Notes: generated from the sequence alone by a model not told the origin. Shown: positions 45,848 to 56,092, counted from the first letter of the stretch. The stretch is DNA of 64,000 nucleotides from Roseicyclus marinus (GCF_036322625.1 NZ_AP027266.1:1925001-1989000); one strand, 5' to 3'. Made by a program: numbers and translations.

Positions 45848-47863
45848 ATGGATCTCACCGCGCTTGCCACGACCAACCCCGACCATTGGCGCCGCGCCGC
45901 CTGCATCCGGACGCTAACGCTCGATGCCGTGGCCGCTGCGAATTCGGGCCATTCCGGCATGCCGATGGGCATGGCCGATGTGGCCACGATCCTGTTCGCC
46001 AACCACATGAGCTTTGACGCGAGCAAGCCCGATTGGCCGAACCGCGACCGCTTCATCCTGTCGGCAGGCCATGGGTCGATGCTGCTCTATTCCCTGCTCT
46101 ACCTGACCGGCTCGCCCGACATGACGCTGGAACAGGTCAAGAATTTCCGCCAGCTGGGCGCGATCACCGCAGGCCATCCCGAATACGGGCACGCCATGGG
46201 GATCGAGACCACGACCGGCCCGCTGGGCCAGGGCATCGCCAATGCCGTCGGTTTCGCCATGGCCGAGGAATTCCTGCGCGCCAAATGGGGCAAGAAGGTC
46301 ATCGACCACTACACCTATTGCATCGCGGGCGATGGCTGCCTGATGGAAGGCATCAGCCAGGAGGCCATCGCGCTCGCAGGCCGTCAGGAATTGTCGCGCC
46401 TGATCGTGATGTGGGATGACAACGGCATCACCATCGACGGCAAGGTGTCGATCGCCGACCGCACCGACCAGAAGGCGCGCTTTGCCGCCTCGGGCTGGGA
46501 TGTGTTCGAATGCGACGGCCATGATCCTGTCGCCATCGACGCGGCCCTGACGGCGGCCAAGGCCAGCCCCCGCCCCGCGATGATCGCCTGCAAGACCCAT
46601 ATCGCGCTCGGTCACGCCGCGCAGGACACCGCGAAGGGCCATGGCGCATTGACCGATGCCAAGCAGCTGCAAGCCGCCAAGGAAGCCTATGGCTGGCCGC
46701 ATGGTCCCTTTGAAATTCCGGCAGAGCTCAAGAGCTGGTGGGAAGGCGTGGGGGCCAAGGGCCGGAGCGCACGCGAGGAATGGGAAACGCGTTTCGCCCT
46801 CCTGTCCGATGCAAAGCAGGCCGAATTCACCCGCGCCTTTGCCCGCGAGCTGCCCAAGAAGCTGTCGGCCACGATCAAGGCGCTGAAAAAGCAGCATTCC
46901 GAAGCCGCCCCCAAAGTGGCGACGCGGCAGGCGAGCCAGATGGCGCTCGAGGTCATCAACCCGATCATGGGCGAGCACCTGGGCGGGTCTGCGGATCTGA
47001 CCGGATCGAACAATACCGATACGGCGGGACTGGGCGTTTTTGGCCCCGAGGATCGCAAGGGGCGGCATGTTCATTACGGCATCCGCGAACATGGGATGGC
47101 GGCGGCCATGAACGGCATGGCGCTGCATGGCGGTGTGCGGCCCTATGGCGGGACCTTCATGGTCTTTACCGATTACGCCCGCCCCTCGATGCGGTTGTCC
47201 TCTCTGATGGGGCTGCCCGTCACCTATGTGATGACCCATGACAGCATCGGCTTGGGCGAGGATGGCCCGACGCACCAGCCGGTCGAACATCTGGCCATGC
47301 TGCGCGCGACCCCGAACCTCTTGGTGATGCGCCCCGCCGACGCGGTCGAGACCGCCGAGGCCTGGGAAGTGGCCCTGATGCAGAAGACGACGCCGTCGGT
47401 TCTGGCCCTGAGCCGCCAGGCGCTGCCCACTGTGCGCAAGACGCATACCCCGAAGAACATGGTCGCCCAGGGCGCCTATGTTCTCGCCGAGGCGGAGGGC
47501 AAGCGGCAGGCCATCCTGCTCGCCACCGGGTCGGAGGTCGCCATCGCCATGGCCGCGCGCGATCTCTTGCAGGCCGAAGGGATCGGGACGCGGGTCGTGT
47601 CGATGCCCTGCTGGGAGATTTTCGAGGAAACCGACGAGGCCTATCGCAAGCGCGTCCTGCCCGCGGGGCCAGTGCGCGTGGCGGTCGAGGCCGCGATCCG
47701 GTTCGGCTGGGACCGCTGGCTCTACGGCGAGCGGGGCAAGCGCGAGAAATCGGGGTTCGTGGGCATGCACGGCTTCGGCGCCTCGGCCCCGGCGGGTGAT
47801 CTCTACAGCCATTTCGGGATCACGGCAGAGGCCGTGGCGGCGAAGGTCAAGTCGCTGTTGTGA
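45848..47863 (+). CDS. tkt: transketolase
   Basis: A 671-residue transketolase. Thiamine-diphosphate motif: [18 protein letters not shown]...[10 protein letters not shown] (about 152-190). N-terminal substrate histidines are in [17 protein letters not shown] and [23 protein letters not shown]. The central part has [20 protein letters not shown]-type VHYGIREHG and [19 protein letters not shown]. It transfers C2 units in the pentose phosphate and Calvin cycles. No cbb genes are adjacent, so this is probably the housekeeping copy. The 255 bp upstream hold its promoter and no gene. Confidence 0.96.
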   Translation: MDLTALATTNPDHWRRAACIRTLTLDAVAAANSGHSGMPMGMADVATILFANHMSFDASKPDWPNRDRFILSAGHGSMLLYSLLYLTGSPDMTLEQVKNFRQLGAITAGHPEYGHAMGIETTTGPLGQGIANAVGFAMAEEFLRAKWGKKVIDHYTYCIAGDGCLMEGISQEAIALAGRQELSRLIVMWDDNGITIDGKVSIADRTDQKARFAASGWDVFECDGHDPVAIDAALTAAKASPRPAMIACKTHIALGHAAQDTAKGHGALTDAKQLQAAKEAYGWPHGPFEIPAELKSWWEGVGAKGRSAREEWETRFALLSDAKQAEFTRAFARELPKKLSATIKALKKQHSEAAPKVATRQASQMALEVINPIMGEHLGGSADLTGSNNTDTAGLGVFGPEDRKGRHVHYGIREHGMAAAMNGMALHGGVRPYGGTFMVFTDYARPSMRLSSLMGLPVTYVMTHDSIGLGEDGPTHQPVEHLAMLRATPNLLVMRPADAVETAEAWEVALMQKTTPSVLALSRQALPTVRKTHTPKNMVAQGAYVLAEAEGKRQAILLATGSEVAIAMAARDLLQAEGIGTRVVSMPCWEIFEETDEAYRKRVLPAGPVRVAVEAAIRFGWDRWLYGERGKREKSGFVGMHGFGASAPAGDLYSHFGITAEAVAAKVKSLL

Positions 47864-47871
47864 TCGGCAAA

Positions 47872-48085
47872 GGTGCGCCTGAAGGCGCACCCTACCCTCC
47901 CATCGGATATTCGTGCTGGTGCGCCTGAAGGCGCACCCTACGGTGCGGTGGCCGTTCTAGGGTGCGTCTTCAGGCACACCCCGCAACGCGCCCCATCACG
48001 CCATGCGGGCGAAACCGTAGGGTGGGTGAAACCCACCACCCCGCGCACATCCATGAACCGTGATGGTGGGTTGCACCCACCCTAC
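47872..48085. repeat. cluster of five palindromic repeats of two families
   Basis: Family A: GGTGCGCCTGAAGGCGCACC at 47872-47891 and 47918-47937, both followed by CTAC or a similar tail, plus a degenerate inverted copy at 47958-47980. Family B: GTAGGGTGGGTGAAACCCACC at 48017 and its inverse GGTGGGTTGCACCCACCCTAC at 48065-48085, facing each other across 24 bases. They fill the 256-bp gap between the convergent tkt and purN genes, where they could act as terminators or mRNA-stabilising REP-like elements. Confidence 0.85.
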
Positions 48086-48119
48086 AACCTGCGCCTTTGG
48101 GCGCACCGCGCCCCAGATG

Positions 48120-48710
48120 TCAGAGATCGATCCGCGCGCGCGTGCCCTCGGCAAAGCGCCTGAGGACCAGCGGATAAAGCCGATGCTCCTGCTCCAGCAC
48201 GCGGGCGGCAAGGCTATCGGGCGTGTCGCCCGCCAACACAGGAACGCGCGCCTGGCCAAGGATCGGGCCGCCATCAAGCTCCGCCGTCACCTCGTGAACC
48301 GTGCAACCGGCCTCGGCATCGCCCGCCTCGATCGCGCGGGCATGGGTGTGCAGGCCCCGGTATTTCGGCAAGAGTGACGGGTGGATGTTGAGCATCTTGC
48401 CCTGCCAGCGGGTCACGAACCCCTCGGTCAGCACCCGCATGAAGCCCGCAAGACACAGGATATCGGGCGAATGCGCGTCAAGCACCCGGGTCAGTTCCGC
48501 CTCGAAGCCCGCGCGGTCCTTGCCGAAGGGGCGGTGATCGACCACCGCCGTCGGAATGCCCATGGCAGCGGCTTTCTCCAAACCACCGGCATCCCGGTCA
48601 TTCGCAAGGACCAGACAGGGCCGCGCCGGGTGGTCGCCGGTCATGGACCGGGCCAGCGTCATCATGTTCGACCCGCCGCCCGAGATCAGGATGGCGACGC
48701 GAAGGCTCAC
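48120..48710 (-). CDS. purN: phosphoribosylglycinamide formyltransferase
   Basis: A 196-residue GAR transformylase. It begins [17 protein letters not shown]; the catalytic set is in [41 protein letters not shown] (Asn and His of NIHPSLLP) and the aspartate in [17 protein letters not shown]. It formylates GAR with 10-formyl-THF. The start is GTG 48710, overlapping the purM stop in GTGA; the frame further upstream lies inside purM. The pair is translationally coupled. Confidence 0.94.
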   Translation of the reverse strand: MSLRVAILISGGGSNMMTLARSMTGDHPARPCLVLANDRDAGGLEKAAAMGIPTAVVDHRPFGKDRAGFEAELTRVLDAHSPDILCLAGFMRVLTEGFVTRWQGKMLNIHPSLLPKYRGLHTHARAIEAGDAEAGCTVHEVTAELDGGPILGQARVPVLAGDTPDSLAARVLEQEHRLYPLVLRRFAEGTRARIDL

Positions 48711-49753
48711 GCAAGGGCACCCGTGTAACTGACACCCGCACCGGGGATCACATGGCCCAAACGATGCACGCTTTCCCCCGCCTCGGCGAGCAGGGCTGCC
48801 AGCGCCTCGGCCCGGTCTGCGGCGACGACCAGCACCATGCCGATCCCGGCATTGAAGGTCTTGAGCATCTCGGCCTCGGCCAAGCCGCCCTCTGCGGCGA
48901 GCCATTGAAAGACGGGCGGCAATTGCCATGCGCCCAGGTCGATCGTGGCCCCCAGCCCCTCGGGCAGGACGCGCGGCAGGTTCTCGGTCAGACCGCCCCC
49001 GGTGATATGGGCCAACCCATGAACCCCGCCCGCCCGGATCGCCGCAAGCGCAGGTTTCACGTAAAGCCGTGTGGGCGCCAGGAGCGCGCGGCCGAGCGGC
49101 GCATCGGCAAAGGGGGCCTTGGCCTCCCAGGCAAGGCCCGAGCGTTCGACGATCCGGCGCACCAGCGAATAGCCGTTGGAATGGACCCCGTCAGAGGCAA
49201 GGCCCAAAAGCACATCGCCTGCAACAACGCCCGCGGGCAAGGCCGCGCCCCGGTTCATCGCGCCGACGGCAAACCCCGCAAGGTCGAAATCGCCCGGCGC
49301 ATACATGCCCGGCATTTCGGCCGTCTCGCCCCCCACCAGGGCGCAGCCGGATTGCTTGCAGCCTTCGGCAATGCCTTCGACGATGCGCGCGGCGGCCTCG
49401 ACCTCGAGCTTGCCGGTCGCGAAATAGTCGAGGAAGAACAAGGGTTCCGCCCCCTGGCAGACCAGGTCGTTGACGCACATCGCCACAAGGTCGATGCCGA
49501 TCGTATCGAATTCGCCGGTATCGATGGCGATCTTGAGCTTGGTGCCCACACCATCGGTGGCCGCGACAAGGATCGGATCGTCATAGCCAGCGGCCTTCAG
49601 ATCGAACAGCGCACCGAACCCGCCAAGCCCCGACATCACGCCCGGCCGCGACGTGGCGGCGGCGGCGGGTTTGATCCGGTCGACCAGCGCATTTCCCGCG
49701 TCGATATCGACACCGGCTTGGGCATAGGTGAGGCCGTTCTTGGCGTCGGTCAT
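48707..49753 (-). CDS. purM: phosphoribosylformylglycinamidine cyclo-ligase
   Basis: A 348-residue AIR synthetase. N-terminal conserved blocks are [22 protein letters not shown] and GGFGALFDL; the ATP-binding glycine-rich part is [14 protein letters not shown] (about 64-77), with [24 protein letters not shown] and [14 protein letters not shown]. The C-domain has [16 protein letters not shown]. It closes the imidazole ring in purine synthesis. ATG 49753 gives the family N-terminus; upstream sequence belongs to a leader. Coupled to purN. Confidence 0.96.
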   Translation of the reverse strand: MTDAKNGLTYAQAGVDIDAGNALVDRIKPAAAATSRPGVMSGLGGFGALFDLKAAGYDDPILVAATDGVGTKLKIAIDTGEFDTIGIDLVAMCVNDLVCQGAEPLFFLDYFATGKLEVEAAARIVEGIAEGCKQSGCALVGGETAEMPGMYAPGDFDLAGFAVGAMNRGAALPAGVVAGDVLLGLASDGVHSNGYSLVRRIVERSGLAWEAKAPFADAPLGRALLAPTRLYVKPALAAIRAGGVHGLAHITGGGLTENLPRVLPEGLGATIDLGAWQLPPVFQWLAAEGGLAEAEMLKTFNAGIGMVLVVAADRAEALAALLAEAGESVHRLGHVIPGAGVSYTGALA

Positions 49754-49815
49754 GATGGCATTCCCCTTCGGATTTGCGCGAGGCCCTAGCAAGCCCGCGC
49801 GCCCGCGTCCATGCG

Positions 49816-50229
49816 TCAGTTGCCCGGCCGGCCCGGTCCCCGCGTCGATCTTGCGCCGATCCAGAGAAACAGCACCATCATCGCCCCGGTCGTGCCCAGC
49901 ACGAGCGCGGTTTGCTGCAAGCCCGCCGGATCGGCCAGGACCGCGCGCATGGGCGCGATGAAGATGGCGGGCAGGATGATCTGAAGCACCGCGAAGATCC
50001 CCAGGCACATGCCCCAGATCAGCGCCCAATCCCGGAGGACCAACACCTGTGTGGCGCGTTTGACCGCCTGCATCCCGACATCGGTGAGCGGCGCCGCGGC
50101 AAGGATCACGGCGGTCGCCATGGAATTGGGCAGGCCCCCGACCTGCACCAGAAGGCCGAAGATCACGCGCAGGCCGATCAGCCAGGCTGTGTAGCGCAAC
50201 GCAAGAAGCGGCAGGGGCGGCATGGGCAT
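49816..50229 (-). CDS. predicted membrane protein, unknown
   Basis: A 137-residue protein with four hydrophobic segments ([92 protein letters not shown]). The arrangement faintly recalls ABZJ_00895-type membrane proteins, but I am not confident. Start ATG 50229 or 50223. It may share a promoter with purM downstream, 62 bp away. Confidence 0.6.
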   Translation of the reverse strand: MPMPPLPLLALRYTAWLIGLRVIFGLLVQVGGLPNSMATAVILAAAPLTDVGMQAVKRATQVLVLRDWALIWGMCLGIFAVLQIILPAIFIAPMRAVLADPAGLQQTALVLGTTGAMMVLFLWIGARSTRGPGRPGN

Positions 50230-50331
50230 TCCTCGGGCTTGTCGGTGAGGCGACGCATAGGCCATGGCCAGCGCGCGGGCAAGCGTGGGGCGCTTGACGG
50301 GGTGGCCGGGTCTGTTAATCCGGGTTTCGGC

Positions 50332-50407
50332 GGGCCTGTAGCTCAATGGTTAGAGCAGAGCGCTCATAACGCTTTGGTTGGGGGTTCAAGTCCCTCCGGG
50401 CCTACCA
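50332..50407 (+). tRNA. tRNA-Ile2 (CAU anticodon, lysidine type), with encoded CCA
   Basis: A full cloverleaf: acceptor GGGCCTG/CGGGCCT, D-arm GCTC...GAGC, anticodon stem GAGCG/CGCTT with loop CTCATAA (anticodon CAT), T-loop TTCAAGT, and CCA at 50405-50407. CAT is shared by Met and Ile2. C4 and C5 in the acceptor stem and the GCAG...CTCATAA...TTGGT pattern match Ile2, recognised by TilS, rather than elongator Met. So it most likely decodes AUA, the codon used to start infC in this window. Confidence 0.8.
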
Positions 50408-50560
50408 AACGCCTTGAATGATGTCCGCTGGGGTGTGCCTGCCTGCGATGTCGGGCCTAGGCCACTTGAGGCTCTGCCCCATCCACGCGCAGCGCAGACA
50501 TGGGATACACCCAAGGCCCATTCGGGCGTTGCGCGCAGTTTCAACAACTTTCGATGATTT

Positions 50561-50635
50561 TGGCTCCGGCGGTAGGGATCGAACCTACGACCAATTGATT
50601 AACAGTCAACTGCTCTACCGCTGAGCTACGCCGGA
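50561..50635 (-). tRNA. tRNA-Asn (GTT anticodon), with encoded CCA
   Basis: On the minus strand the acceptor TCCGGCG pairs with CGCCGGA, the D-arm is GCTCAGCGGTAGAGC, the anticodon loop CTGTTAA gives GTT, and the T-loop is TTCGATC; GCCA ends the molecule at 50561. It is convergent with tRNA-Ile across 153 bp in which I see no gene. Confidence 0.95.
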
Positions 50636-50704
50636 ACTGAGCGCGCGTATAGCAAGTCGGATTCCCAGCGTCCAGAGGGGGGAGGGGAAAAAACGTCCAC
50701 GAAG

Positions 50705-51598
50705 TCATCTTGGCGTGAAACGGGCCTCGGGGCTGGGGTCGTCCAGCGCCAGAACGAGGTTTCTTTGGGCAAGATCAAGAAGATGCGCCAGAACGTTGCG
50801 ACCCGCCGCAGGCAGCAAGCGAGGGTCGAGGTCAGCGTAGAGGCGTGCGGCCAGGTCATCTGCCGTGGCCTTCTCCATGTCCGACAGCGCCGAAAGGATC
50901 TGCGCTTCGCGTCCCTCGCGGTGGGCGATCAACTCGGCGATGCGGTGCTGGGGGGCGCATACGGGTTCGCCATGTCCCGGAAAATAGATGCGGTCATCGC
51001 GCCCGGCCAAGCGGCGGCAGGACGCCATGAACGCGCCCATGTCGCCATCCGGGGGCGACACCAGGGACGTGGACCAGCCCATCACGTGATCCCCGGTGAA
51101 CAGCGCGCCGTTCCAGCCGAAGCTGAGGTGGTTTGCCATGTGTCCCGGCGTTTCCACGACGGTGATCTCGCCCCAATCGCCCGTGATCCCGTCGCCCTCG
51201 GCGATCTGGTCATCCGGCGCGAAATCGCGGTCCACCCCCTCGCCCCCGCCGATGCGGCCCTGCGCGGCCAAGGCCGCCATGACAGGGCTACGGCCCCAAT
51301 CCGACGGCCCCGCAGCCAACACCCTTGCCCCCGTGGCCCGGGACAGCGGTCGCGCAAGCGGGGAATGGTCGCGGTGCGAATGCGTGATCAGGATCGCGCC
51401 GATCCGTTCACCCGGCGCCAATGCGGCGAGAATCGCGGCCATGTGCCCCGCATGGTCAGGACCCGGGTCGATCACGGCGATCTCGCCTTCGCCAAGCAGG
51501 TAGGTATTGGTGCCGTGCAAGGTCATCGGCGACGGATTCGGCGCGGTGAGCCGCCGCAGACCCGGTTCCAGCACGACCACGCCGCTTTCGCTTTTCAT
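50705..51598 (-). CDS. metallo-beta-lactamase fold hydrolase
   Basis: A 297-residue MBL-fold protein. The zinc motif HxHxDH is ILITHSHRDHSPLAR (about 84-98). Further ligands are in VVETPGHMANHLSF, ALFTGDHVMGW and YFPGHGEPV. The C-terminal helical domain (HREGREAQILSALSDMEKATADDLAARLYADL) is that of LACTB2/RNase Z-like hydrolases. The substrate is unknown; hydroxyacylglutathione or nucleic acid are options for this subgroup. It is divergent from the sensor kinase with 28 bp between starts. ATG 51598 is chosen by an AGGCGAGG site; ATG 51628 would overlap the kinase start. Confidence 0.88.
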   Translation of the reverse strand: MKSESGVVVLEPGLRRLTAPNPSPMTLHGTNTYLLGEGEIAVIDPGPDHAGHMAAILAALAPGERIGAILITHSHRDHSPLARPLSRATGARVLAAGPSDWGRSPVMAALAAQGRIGGGEGVDRDFAPDDQIAEGDGITGDWGEITVVETPGHMANHLSFGWNGALFTGDHVMGWSTSLVSPPDGDMGAFMASCRRLAGRDDRIYFPGHGEPVCAPQHRIAELIAHREGREAQILSALSDMEKATADDLAARLYADLDPRLLPAAGRNVLAHLLDLAQRNLVLALDDPSPEARFTPR

Positions 51599-51626
51599 CG
51601 CCTCGCCTGCCTGATTATCTGGGCCC

Positions 51627-52925
51627 ATGGATTTCGGCTGGCTCAAACGTGTCTTGCCGCGGGGCCTCTATGGCCGGGCCGCGCTTATCTTGCTTGTGCC
51701 GGTCGTCACCTTGCAGATTGTCGTCTCGGGGCAGATCCTGCAACGCTATTTCCGGGATGTCGCGGCGCAGATGACCACGGCGCTGGTGCTCGATCTCGAC
51801 CTTTTGCGCAGCCGCATGGCAGAGGGCGAACCGGTCGAGGCGCTGGCCGAGGCGCTGGAGATCGGGATCGCCCCCGCGCCCGACGGCACGCTGACCGATC
51901 GGCGTCTGTTCTATGACCTGACCGGGGCCGAGGCGATCCGCGTCCTGCACCGCGATCTGCCGGGGTTGATCGCGGTCGATCTGGTCAGCGACGAACGGTT
52001 TCCGGCGGTGATCCTGCGCGCCGGCGACGAGATCGTCTCGCTGTCGGTGTCGCGGCGGCGCTTGTCGGCGTCGAACCCGCACCAATTGTTGGTGCTCATG
52101 GTCTTCTTCGGCCTGTTCATGACATGGGTCGCCTATATTTTCCTGCGTAACCAGCTCAAGCCGATCCGGCGGCTCGCGGAGGCGTCGGAAGCTTTCGGAA
52201 AGGGCCAGCTGATCGAATACAACCCGTCGGGCGCGACGGAGGTGCGCAGCGCGGGGCGGGCCTTTCTCGACATGCGCGGACGAATCGAGGCGATGATCGA
52301 CCAGCGCACGCTGATGCTTTCGGGGGTGAGCCACGACCTGCGCACGCCGCTGACCCGGATGAAGCTCGGCCTGTCGATGCTGGAGGCCGAACCGGAGGTC
52401 ACGGCCCTCATGCGCGATGTCGAGGAAATGGAGGCGCTGCTCGAGACCTTTCTCGATTTCGCACGGGGCGAGGCGCTGGATGATCCGACGCCGACCGACC
52501 CCGTCGCCCTTGCGCGCCAGATCGTCGAGGATGCGGGCCGCATCGGCGGCGAGATTGCACTGGTCGCGCCGGAACGCTCGGGCAGGATCTTGCTGCGCCC
52601 ACAGGCGGTGCGGCGCTGCCTGTCCAACCTCGTGTCGAACGCGCTGCGTTACGGCGAAAAGGCAAGGCTGACCGTCGTGCTGTCCGACCGGGCGATCCGC
52701 TTCACGGTCGAGGATGACGGACCAGGCATCCCGCCCGAACGCCGGGCGGAGGCGCTGAAGCCTTTCGCGCGGCTGGACGCGGCCCGCAATCAGGACAAGG
52801 GGTCGGGGGTTGGGCTGGGCCTCGCCATCGCGCGCGACATCGCGCAGCGCCATGGTGGCAGCCTGTCTCTCACCGAAAGCGCGGAAATGGGGGGTCTCAG
52901 GGTCGACCTCGTGCTGCCGCGCTAG
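51627..52925 (+). CDS. EnvZ-type sensor histidine kinase
   Basis: A 432-residue kinase. Two membrane helices flank a periplasmic sensor of about 110 residues (ALILLVPVVTLQIVVSGQIL at 19-38; LLVLMVFFGLFMTWVAYIFL around 155-174). A HAMP domain follows (RNQLKPIRRLAEASEAFGKG), then the H-box LSGVSHDLRTPLTRMKLGLSML, N-box CLSNLVSNALRYG, and G-boxes VEDDGPGIP and GSGVGLGLAIA. It matches the EnvZ/RegB-like subgroup in Rhodobacteraceae. No response regulator is adjacent, so its partner is elsewhere. The ChvI-like regulator at 26151 is an orphan too, but no link can be shown. Confidence 0.92.
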   Translation: MDFGWLKRVLPRGLYGRAALILLVPVVTLQIVVSGQILQRYFRDVAAQMTTALVLDLDLLRSRMAEGEPVEALAEALEIGIAPAPDGTLTDRRLFYDLTGAEAIRVLHRDLPGLIAVDLVSDERFPAVILRAGDEIVSLSVSRRRLSASNPHQLLVLMVFFGLFMTWVAYIFLRNQLKPIRRLAEASEAFGKGQLIEYNPSGATEVRSAGRAFLDMRGRIEAMIDQRTLMLSGVSHDLRTPLTRMKLGLSMLEAEPEVTALMRDVEEMEALLETFLDFARGEALDDPTPTDPVALARQIVEDAGRIGGEIALVAPERSGRILLRPQAVRRCLSNLVSNALRYGEKARLTVVLSDRAIRFTVEDDGPGIPPERRAEALKPFARLDAARNQDKGSGVGLGLAIARDIAQRHGGSLSLTESAEMGGLRVDLVLPR

Positions 52926-53084
52926 CCGGCTGTCGGCGGCGGTTCCCCTGCCCCGCAGGCAGAACACGCAGCCGAACCTTTCACGCCCCCTCGCCCGCGA
53001 TGGCACCTTGGCGGGTGTCCGGAACAGACCATGCGATCCGCCGAAGCGGATGGCGTCCAGTGCCCCCAGACAACCAAACGCACG

Positions 53085-53861
53085 TCAGGCGGCGGCGACC
53101 TCGTCGGGTCGCATCGCCCCGGTCATCAGCGCCACGGCATCGGACATACTGATCGATTTGGGATCGACCACGCAAAGCCTGCGCCCAAGACGGTGAATGT
53201 GGATGCGGTCGGCAACCTCGAAGACATGGGGCATGTTGTGGCTGATCAGGACCACCGGGGTCCCGCGCGAGCGCACGTCGCGGATAAGGTCCAGCACCTT
53301 CCGGCTTTCCTTCACGCCCAGCGCGGCGGTCGGTTCGTCGAGAATGATCACCTTGGACCCGAAGGCCGCCGCGCGTGCCACCGCCACGCCCTGCCGCTGC
53401 CCACCCGACAGGGTTTCAACCGCCTGATTGATGTTCTGGATCGTCATCAGGCCAAGCTCGGAGAGTTTCTCGCGGGCGAATTTCTCCATCGCCTTTTGGT
53501 CCAGCATGCCGAACCAGCGCCCCATGATGCCGGGTTTGCGCAATTCACGGCCACAGAACATGTTGTCGGTGATCGACAGCGCCGGGCTGAGGGCAAGCGT
53601 CTGGTAGACGCATTCGATCCCCGCCTCGCGCGCCTGAAGGGGCGAGGAATAGCTGACCTCGCGCCCTTCCAGCGTGATGGTGCCCTCGTCGGGCGCGACC
53701 GCCCCCGAGATCGCCTTGATGAGCGAGGATTTTCCCGCCCCGTTGTCGCCGATCACGGCCAGGATCTCGCCCGGCATCAGGTCGAAATCGGCATGGTCCA
53801 GCGCCGTGACACGACCGTAGCGCTTGACCAGGCCACGCGCCTTGAGAAGGGGCTCTGTCAT
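53085..53861 (-). CDS. frcA: sugar ABC transporter ATP-binding protein (FrcA type)
   Basis: A 258-residue single-domain ABC ATPase. Walker A is AVIGDNGAGKSSLIKAISG (about 36-54), signature LSGGQRQGVAVARA, Walker B VIILDEPTAALGVKES, switch histidine LISHNMPHVFEVADR. Most CUT2 sugar ATPases have two fused domains; this single-domain form matches FrcA of Sinorhizobium. It powers sugar uptake with FrcC and FrcB. The start overlaps the frcC stop by 4 nt. Last gene of the operon. Confidence 0.9.
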   Translation of the reverse strand: MTEPLLKARGLVKRYGRVTALDHADFDLMPGEILAVIGDNGAGKSSLIKAISGAVAPDEGTITLEGREVSYSSPLQAREAGIECVYQTLALSPALSITDNMFCGRELRKPGIMGRWFGMLDQKAMEKFAREKLSELGLMTIQNINQAVETLSGGQRQGVAVARAAAFGSKVIILDEPTAALGVKESRKVLDLIRDVRSRGTPVVLISHNMPHVFEVADRIHIHRLGRRLCVVDPKSISMSDAVALMTGAMRPDEVAAA

Positions 53862-54934
53862 GCCGAAACCTTTCTGATCCATTGGTCGATGGCGACCGCG
53901 ATGATGATGAGCCAGCCGATCGCGAAAACCTGCCAGAGCACATCGACCCCGGCGAGCCGCAGGCCCGACTGGAACACCCCCACGATCAGCGCGCCGAAGA
54001 GCGCCCCCATGATCGAGCCGCGCCCACCAAAGAGCGAGATACCCCCGATCACGACGGCAGTGATGCTCTCGAGATTGCCTTCGTAGAAACTCTGCGGCGA
54101 GATCGACCCCACCCGTCCGATCGACGCCCAGGCGGCAAGCGCGCAGATGAAGCCCGCCAGCATGTAGACCTGCCGCAGCGTCCGGTCCGTGCGGATGCCG
54201 GCCAGCTCGGCGGCCTCCTTGTCGTCGCCGATCATGTAGACATGCCTGCCCCATGCCGTCTTGTTCAATACGTACCAGAGCGCGACGAAGATCGCGATCA
54301 TCAGCAGCGTGCCATAGGTCAGGCGCGCATCCCCGATCTGGATCGTATTGCCGAAGAATTTCAGCAGCGGCGCGGTCGTATCGATATCCGCGCCCCGGAT
54401 CGATTGCGCACCCGAAAGCCAGAGATTGAGCGCAAAGAAAACGTTCCACGTGCCCAGCGTGGCGATGAAGGGGGGCAGCTTGATCTTGGTGACCAGCCAG
54501 CCGTTCAGGTAACCCGCCGCGATCCCGCCCGCGAAACTCACAAGGATGGCGAGCGGCGCGGGGACGCCGAACTGCACCGCCAGCTTGCCGGAAATCACGC
54601 TCATCAGGACCATGATCGCCGCGACCGACAGATCGATCCCCGCCGTCAGGATGATCAGTGTCTGTGCCGCCGCAAGGATGCCGATGATCGACACCTGCTG
54701 CATGATCAGGGACAGGTTGAAGGGCGAAAAGAACCGCTCGCCCGCGATCACGCCGAAAACCGCGATGGAAGCGACGAGAACGATCACCGGCACAAAGGTC
54801 GGGTTGGCATGCAGGACATGCTGGACCGTCCCGATCAGTCCACGCGGCGCGTGGTCGAATTCGGCGACGGCGACGCTGCTCTTGGCCAATTGCGCCTCGT
54901 AGTCATTTCCACCGGATTTCGGGGTTTCGGACAT
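53858..54934 (-). CDS. frcC: sugar ABC transporter permease (FrcC type)
   Basis: A 358-residue CUT2 permease with about eight to ten helices. Features are VIVLVASIAVFGVIAGERFFSPFNLSLIMQQVSIIGILAAAQTLIILTAGIDLSVAAIM and the conserved KLPPFIATLGTWNVFFALNLWLSGAQSI, NKTAWGRHVYMIGDDKEAAELAGI and GGISLFGGRGSIMGALFGALIVGV. The long 50-residue cytoplasmic N-terminus (MSETPKSGGNDYEAQLAKSS) also fits FrcC. Imports D-fructose-like or other sugars. ATG 54934 is the first of the conserved reading; a hairpin at 55011 precedes it. Confidence 0.9.
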   Translation of the reverse strand: MSETPKSGGNDYEAQLAKSSVAVAEFDHAPRGLIGTVQHVLHANPTFVPVIVLVASIAVFGVIAGERFFSPFNLSLIMQQVSIIGILAAAQTLIILTAGIDLSVAAIMVLMSVISGKLAVQFGVPAPLAILVSFAGGIAAGYLNGWLVTKIKLPPFIATLGTWNVFFALNLWLSGAQSIRGADIDTTAPLLKFFGNTIQIGDARLTYGTLLMIAIFVALWYVLNKTAWGRHVYMIGDDKEAAELAGIRTDRTLRQVYMLAGFICALAAWASIGRVGSISPQSFYEGNLESITAVVIGGISLFGGRGSIMGALFGALIVGVFQSGLRLAGVDVLWQVFAIGWLIIIAVAIDQWIRKVSA

Positions 54935-55010
54935 GTCGCGGTCTCCGTCCGTGAGGGTGCCACGGCATCGCCCGTCCGGGCAACACCGCTCTGCCGTGAG
55001 GCAAGGGGCA

Positions 55011-55044
55011 GAGGGCATGGGCGATGCGCGCGCCGCATGCCCTC
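55011..55044 (-). promoter_or_regulatory. intercistronic stem-loop between frcB and frcC
   Basis: GAGGGCATG (55011-55019) pairs with CATGCCCTC (55036-55044), extended inside by GGCG/CGCC with one bulged base. It lies just after the binding-protein gene without a T-run. Such hairpins protect the upstream mRNA and yield more binding protein than permease. Confidence 0.65.
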
Positions 55045-55060
55045 CGCCTGTTTTCGGGGA

Positions 55061-56092
55061 TCAGCCCCAGCACAGCTCCAGCGCTTCGGCCGAGGTGATC
55101 GACTCGACCCCGTCAACCGGCTGATCGGTCACCAGCATGACGCCGGTGTTGTAGAAATCGAGACCTTCGGTATTGGCGGGCATCGTGCCGTCGGTGGCAT
55201 GGGCGATGATCGCCTCGATCCCCAGCGACGCCATGCGCAGCGGGAATTGCATCGCGGTCGCACCGATCACGCCGGCCGCCACGTCACGCACGCCGGGGCA
55301 ACCGCCGTCGACCGATACGATCAGCGCCTGATCGGCCAGACCAAAGGCGCTCAGCGCCTCGTAGGCCCCGGCTGCTGCGGGTTCGTTGATCGTGTAGACA
55401 AGATTGATGCCGCTATCGACCTGAAGCAGGTTTTCCATGGCCGTCCGGCCACCCTCGGCGCTGCCGTTGGTGACGTCATGGCCGACGATGCGGGCGTCAT
55501 CCTCGTCACCGATGCGGGTCGGGTCATTCACCTCGATGCCGAAACCGGTCATGAACCCCTGGTTGCGCAGGTAGTCGACCGACACCTGCGACGGGTTGAG
55601 ATCCAGCGTCGCGATCCGCGCATCGGCAGCCGCATCGCCCATGGTCGCCGCGGCCCATGCCCCGATCAGGCGGCCCGCTTCGAAATTGTCGGTGGCAAAG
55701 GTCGCATCGGCCGTATCGGCCGGCTCGAAAGGCGTATCGAGCGCGATGACCAGAAGGCCCGCATCGCGCGCCTGGGTGATGACGGGCTCGAGCGCGCGGC
55801 TGTCGGACGGCGTGATCAGGATACCCGAGGCACCCGCCGCGATGCAGGTTTCGACAGCGGCGACCTGGCTTTCGACATCGCCGTCGATGGCGCCCGCATA
55901 GGTCTGCAGCGTGATGCCGGCCGCTTCGGCGGCTTCTGTCGCACCTTCGCGCATCTTCACGAAGAACGGGTTGGTGTCGGTCTTGGTGATCAGGCAGGCC
56001 GTCACGCCATCGGCGGATTGCGCCTGCGCCATACCGGTGAAGGCAACGGCGGCAGCGCCGCTCAACAGGAGCGTCTTGAGGGTCTTCGTCAT
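55061..56092 (-). CDS. frcB: sugar ABC transporter periplasmic binding protein (FrcB type)
   Basis: A 343-residue periplasmic binding protein with a signal peptide ([25 protein letters not shown]). It is of the ribose/fructose (CUT2) family: [78 protein letters not shown] and [20 protein letters not shown]. FrcB of rhizobia binds fructose and ribose; that identity is recollected from family patterns. ATG 56092 has GGGAGGAAACC upstream. First gene of the operon, read away from the ROK regulator with the palindrome between. Confidence 0.92.
   Translation of the reverse strand: MTKTLKTLLLSGAAAVAFTGMAQAQSADGVTACLITKTDTNPFFVKMREGATEAAEAAGITLQTYAGAIDGDVESQVAAVETCIAAGASGILITPSDSRALEPVITQARDAGLLVIALDTPFEPADTADATFATDNFEAGRLIGAWAAATMGDAAADARIATLDLNPSQVSVDYLRNQGFMTGFGIEVNDPTRIGDEDDARIVGHDVTNGSAEGGRTAMENLLQVDSGINLVYTINEPAAAGAYEALSAFGLADQALIVSVDGGCPGVRDVAAGVIGATAMQFPLRMASLGIEAIIAHATDGTMPANTEGLDFYNTGVMLVTDQPVDGVESITSAEALELCWG

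Noticed and set aside
50332-50407. Elongator or initiator tRNA-Met from the CAT anticodon.
   Set aside because: Acceptor-stem and body features match tRNA-Ile2; an initiator would also show a C1-A72 mismatch and GGG/CCC anticodon stem, which are absent.
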